A stretch of 64,000 nt of DNA, from NCBI GenBank assembly GCA_965153355.1, contig OZ231128.1, positions 5,952,001 to 6,016,000 of the forward strand, written 5' to 3'. This document shows, piece by piece, positions 62,102 through 64,000 of this stretch. Position 1 is the first letter of the stretch. Each line of letters opens with the position of its first letter. Under the pieces are notes generated by a model. It was not told the origin of the DNA. It did no database searches and saw only the letters and a program-made list of their open reading frames with translations. A program made the position numbers and the translations under genes. Source of the stretch: Flaccisagitta enflata (Eukaryota > Chaetognatha > Sagittoidea > Aphragmophora).

Positions 62102-62690
62102 TCACGCAGACTCGGATCCTTTTTTGCCGGCGTCTTTGTTTTCATCAGTTTGTTTTCCCGCCGGGTTAGGCTCCGGGTGCGCTAGAGGGTGATAGCCGCT
62201 GCACTTGTCGCAAGTGTGATCGTCGACGGACATGCCTATGAGATGGCCTCCTTCGAGGCATCTGAAGCAGATGCCCAAGTTTATGTTGAATTTCCGGCGG
62301 TCCGCCGCGTTCATCTCGCTGTAAGTGGGGCAATCCGCTTAGACCGCGCTTCTCTGTCGCAGCGGGGACAGAGGCCCGGCGTCGTTTTTGAAGCCGGCGT
62401 CGGCATCGCGTCCTTCTTTGCGGCGGCGTTAGCGGTCGTCGCGGAAATTTTGGCCGATGTAGCGGGCTTGTTTCGATTGTTGTTGAGATGGTATCCTGAA
62501 AACATTTCAGAAATGGTTTGCTCTTCATCAATGAAATCAAGAAAGTCAGCAAATTTCAAATCAGAACTATTTTTTTCTTCCTATACCTCACAACTTTTCG
62601 CCCACTTATCTTTAGGAAGGAAGCTTCTTCTCGACTTCCTCATGCCTTGACCACCAACTTGTTCTCGAAGTCGTCCGCCTTTTTTGTCTT
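62102..62690 (-). pseudogene. BEL/Pao gag C-terminal region
   Basis: Three frames: a short ADDFENKLVVKA segment near 62670, FADFLDFIDEEQTISEMFSG to LCPRCDREARSKR (62570-62311), and ADRRKFNINLGICFRCLEGG with TCDKCSGYHPLAHP (62314-62102). These are the DUF1759-type tail and zinc knuckles of BEL/Pao Gag. Frame breaks separate them. Confidence 0.75.
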
Positions 62691-63567
62691 AGTTGCAACG
62701 AATGGACGCCATCAACCTAAGTGATAGAAATTTCCATATCCGGTTCAGGATTCTTCGTCGATCGCTTTTCCTGGGCAGTACTTCGTACATCTCCAACGCG
62801 GTTCTTAGTCAAAGAAAAGAGTGTAGCGTTGTGAGAATCTCCACATTCCCCACCATCTCCAGGTCAAGAAGCGCTCGATCGGACGCATTCGACTCTGCGG
62901 ATCCGGAGAATAGGAGGGGGCTCTCTCGCCATCGAAAATCCAAGATGGCGTCCGCTCGACTGCAGAGTGGAGGAAATCGAGGAAGAAGGAGAGAGATCTT
63001 CGATCGACGGAGGAAGGGGAGGAACGCGCGCGCGCGCCGGAAGCGCTGACTTCCGGTTGAGAATTGATGAACTATATCTTCTCAACCGCTTAGAGGAGGA
63101 AAGACTTCGACCCCTCTATCGAATTCCCACGACGTGACGAATCTATTTATTAGTGTTTCATTGCTGCCAAATAATTTCAAATCTCGTGATGTTTTGACTC
63201 ATTCTTTGCTATTTCCAGGTTAAGTAAAAGTAGCTTCCCTGACCTTCTTTCTGACATTCGATTACACGATCTCAGTTAAAGACTCGATTTTTGATGCTTT
63301 TTCCCCGACTTCCCTGCCCTGCGCCTAGATTGGAAACCGTTCGACAACATCCGTGTAAGTCCTTGACCTTTTATCATTTTTGGCGCCATACAGAAGTATC
63401 CTTCATTGATGTACAGAGCTTATCTTAACTTTTTTTCTGTCTGGGGACTCACTTAATAGACTGATTTCATGGACAACTTGACCGCTCATCTCAACAATTG
63501 GCCCTAAGCGGGTGTGCTATCCAAATCTTTAGCGCAGCTACGCAGTGGCGTCTGTTCTTGCGCTAAC
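62691..63567. other. No recognised gene; possible retroelement 5' region
   Basis: Balanced composition, with purine-rich text at 62860-63050. A TTGGCGCCATACAGAAG stretch at 63388 resembles some retroelement primer-binding sites, but no adjoining LTR end could be confirmed. Confidence 0.35.
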
Positions 63568-63653
63568 GCTTCAGGAGCTTGCTAAGAAACCAGACGCTAA
63601 ACGATCTCAATTCGTGGAATCAAAAACCATCAACGATCCACGCAACGTCAACG

Positions 63654-64000
63654 ATGTCGACCGCCAACAACAACGCCAACGCCGACGCGATGTCAATGCC
63701 GCCACCTTCGCTGCCCAATCAACGCAGAAAAGCCTTTCGACCAACCGACTGCGTGTCCGTCGTTTCCGACTCGTCCGTCCACGCGGGCGCAATGGACCCC
63801 GTAGCTACGACGCTTCATGGATTACGAAAGGCGATACGCAATACGCACAACGCCTACATGTCGGCGTTGAAACAGGCCGATACCCTCGACGACGACGATA
63901 CATTGGACTTTTACCAGGACATGGACTGCCTTCGAAAGGAGGTGTGGTTAGCGGCGTGGCGACTGGTGAACCAGACAAAGACTTACTCACACGCAGAGTC
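63654..64000 (+). CDS. ORF truncated by the window edge, possible Gag N-terminus
   Basis: ATG at 63654 opens a frame of 115 codons to the last base of the window; it stays open upstream to a TAA at about 63565. The product begins MSTANNNANADAMSMPP and contains a helical stretch (LHGLRKAIRNTHNAYMSALK, then an Asp run and LDFYQDMDCLRKEVWLAAW). BEL/Pao Gag proteins often start with such a helical region. This would be a second element on the strand opposite to the one at 58119-62690. It could equally be a host gene. Confidence 0.4.
   Translation, partial: MSTANNNANADAMSMPPPSLPNQRRKAFRPTDCVSVVSDSSVHAGAMDPVATTLHGLRKAIRNTHNAYMSALKQADTLDDDDTLDFYQDMDCLRKEVWLAAWRLVNQTKTYSHAE

Larger units (their letters stand above)
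58119..62690 (-). mobile_element. Degenerate BEL/Pao retrotransposon
   Basis: In - strand order: gag with cysteine knuckles, aspartic protease, Pao-type reverse transcriptase, RNase H region, integrase, and the C-terminal domain of BEL/Pao integrases (DUF5641). Several frames are broken by frameshifts and stops, so the copy is inactive. I could not find a pair of LTRs, so the true ends are unknown. Confidence 0.85.

Noticed and set aside
55000-63600. LTR pair flanking the BEL/Pao element
   Set aside because: No direct repeat of useful length could be found by eye between 55.0-58.1 and 62.7-63.6 kb; the element may be truncated or the LTRs too diverged.

Overview
This is eukaryotic nuclear DNA, almost certainly from an invertebrate animal. 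The genes are split by GT-AG introns, the exons are GC-rich and lie in AT-rich, repeat-laden introns, two conserved animal chromatin genes (a NASP/SHNi-TPR histone chaperone and CDC73/parafibromin) can be rebuilt exon by exon, and the mobile elements are animal-type (a tyrosine-recombinase retrotransposon with split direct repeats, and a BEL/Pao element). I cannot name the phylum. Three very long (CT)n tracts and many palindromic non-autonomous repeats point to a repeat-rich genome.

Layout. 1-1.2 kb: satellite-like array. 1.6-14 kb, + strand: exons of one or two genes, one set encoding a PTB/PID-like fold and ending at 13958, the other a Ser/Thr-rich C-terminus ending at 4963. Inside this interval, on the - strand (6787-7784), is a two-exon gene for a small secreted Gly/Leu-repeat protein. 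14-22.5 kb: no gene; a 2.9 kb fold-back repeat, CT microsatellites and a second palindrome. 22.7-27.2 kb: NASP homologue, five coding exons. 27.8-42.5 kb: CDC73, three coding exons. Its first intron holds an 18-bp minisatellite and a 6.1 kb PAT-like tyrosine-recombinase retrotransposon. Its second intron holds a tandem-repeat element with terminal inverted repeats and a 0.6 kb palindrome. 43.2-54.1 kb: an eleven-exon gene for a protein of about 2092 residues whose C-terminus is a KDM4-type PHD-extended PHD-double Tudor cassette, with no JmjN or JmjC domain. 55.9-57.9 kb: frameshifted - strand ORFs. 58.1-62.7 kb: degenerate - strand BEL/Pao element. 63.65-64.0 kb: a + strand ORF running off the window.

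Three consecutive + strand genes are chromatin or transcription factors (NASP for H3-H4 handling, CDC73 for the PAF1 elongation complex, the KDM4-like reader for histone methyl marks). The two most interesting observations are the reader half of KDM4 as a separate large protein, and the retrotransposon whose internal repeat junction appears to sit inside a spliceosomal intron of its gag gene.
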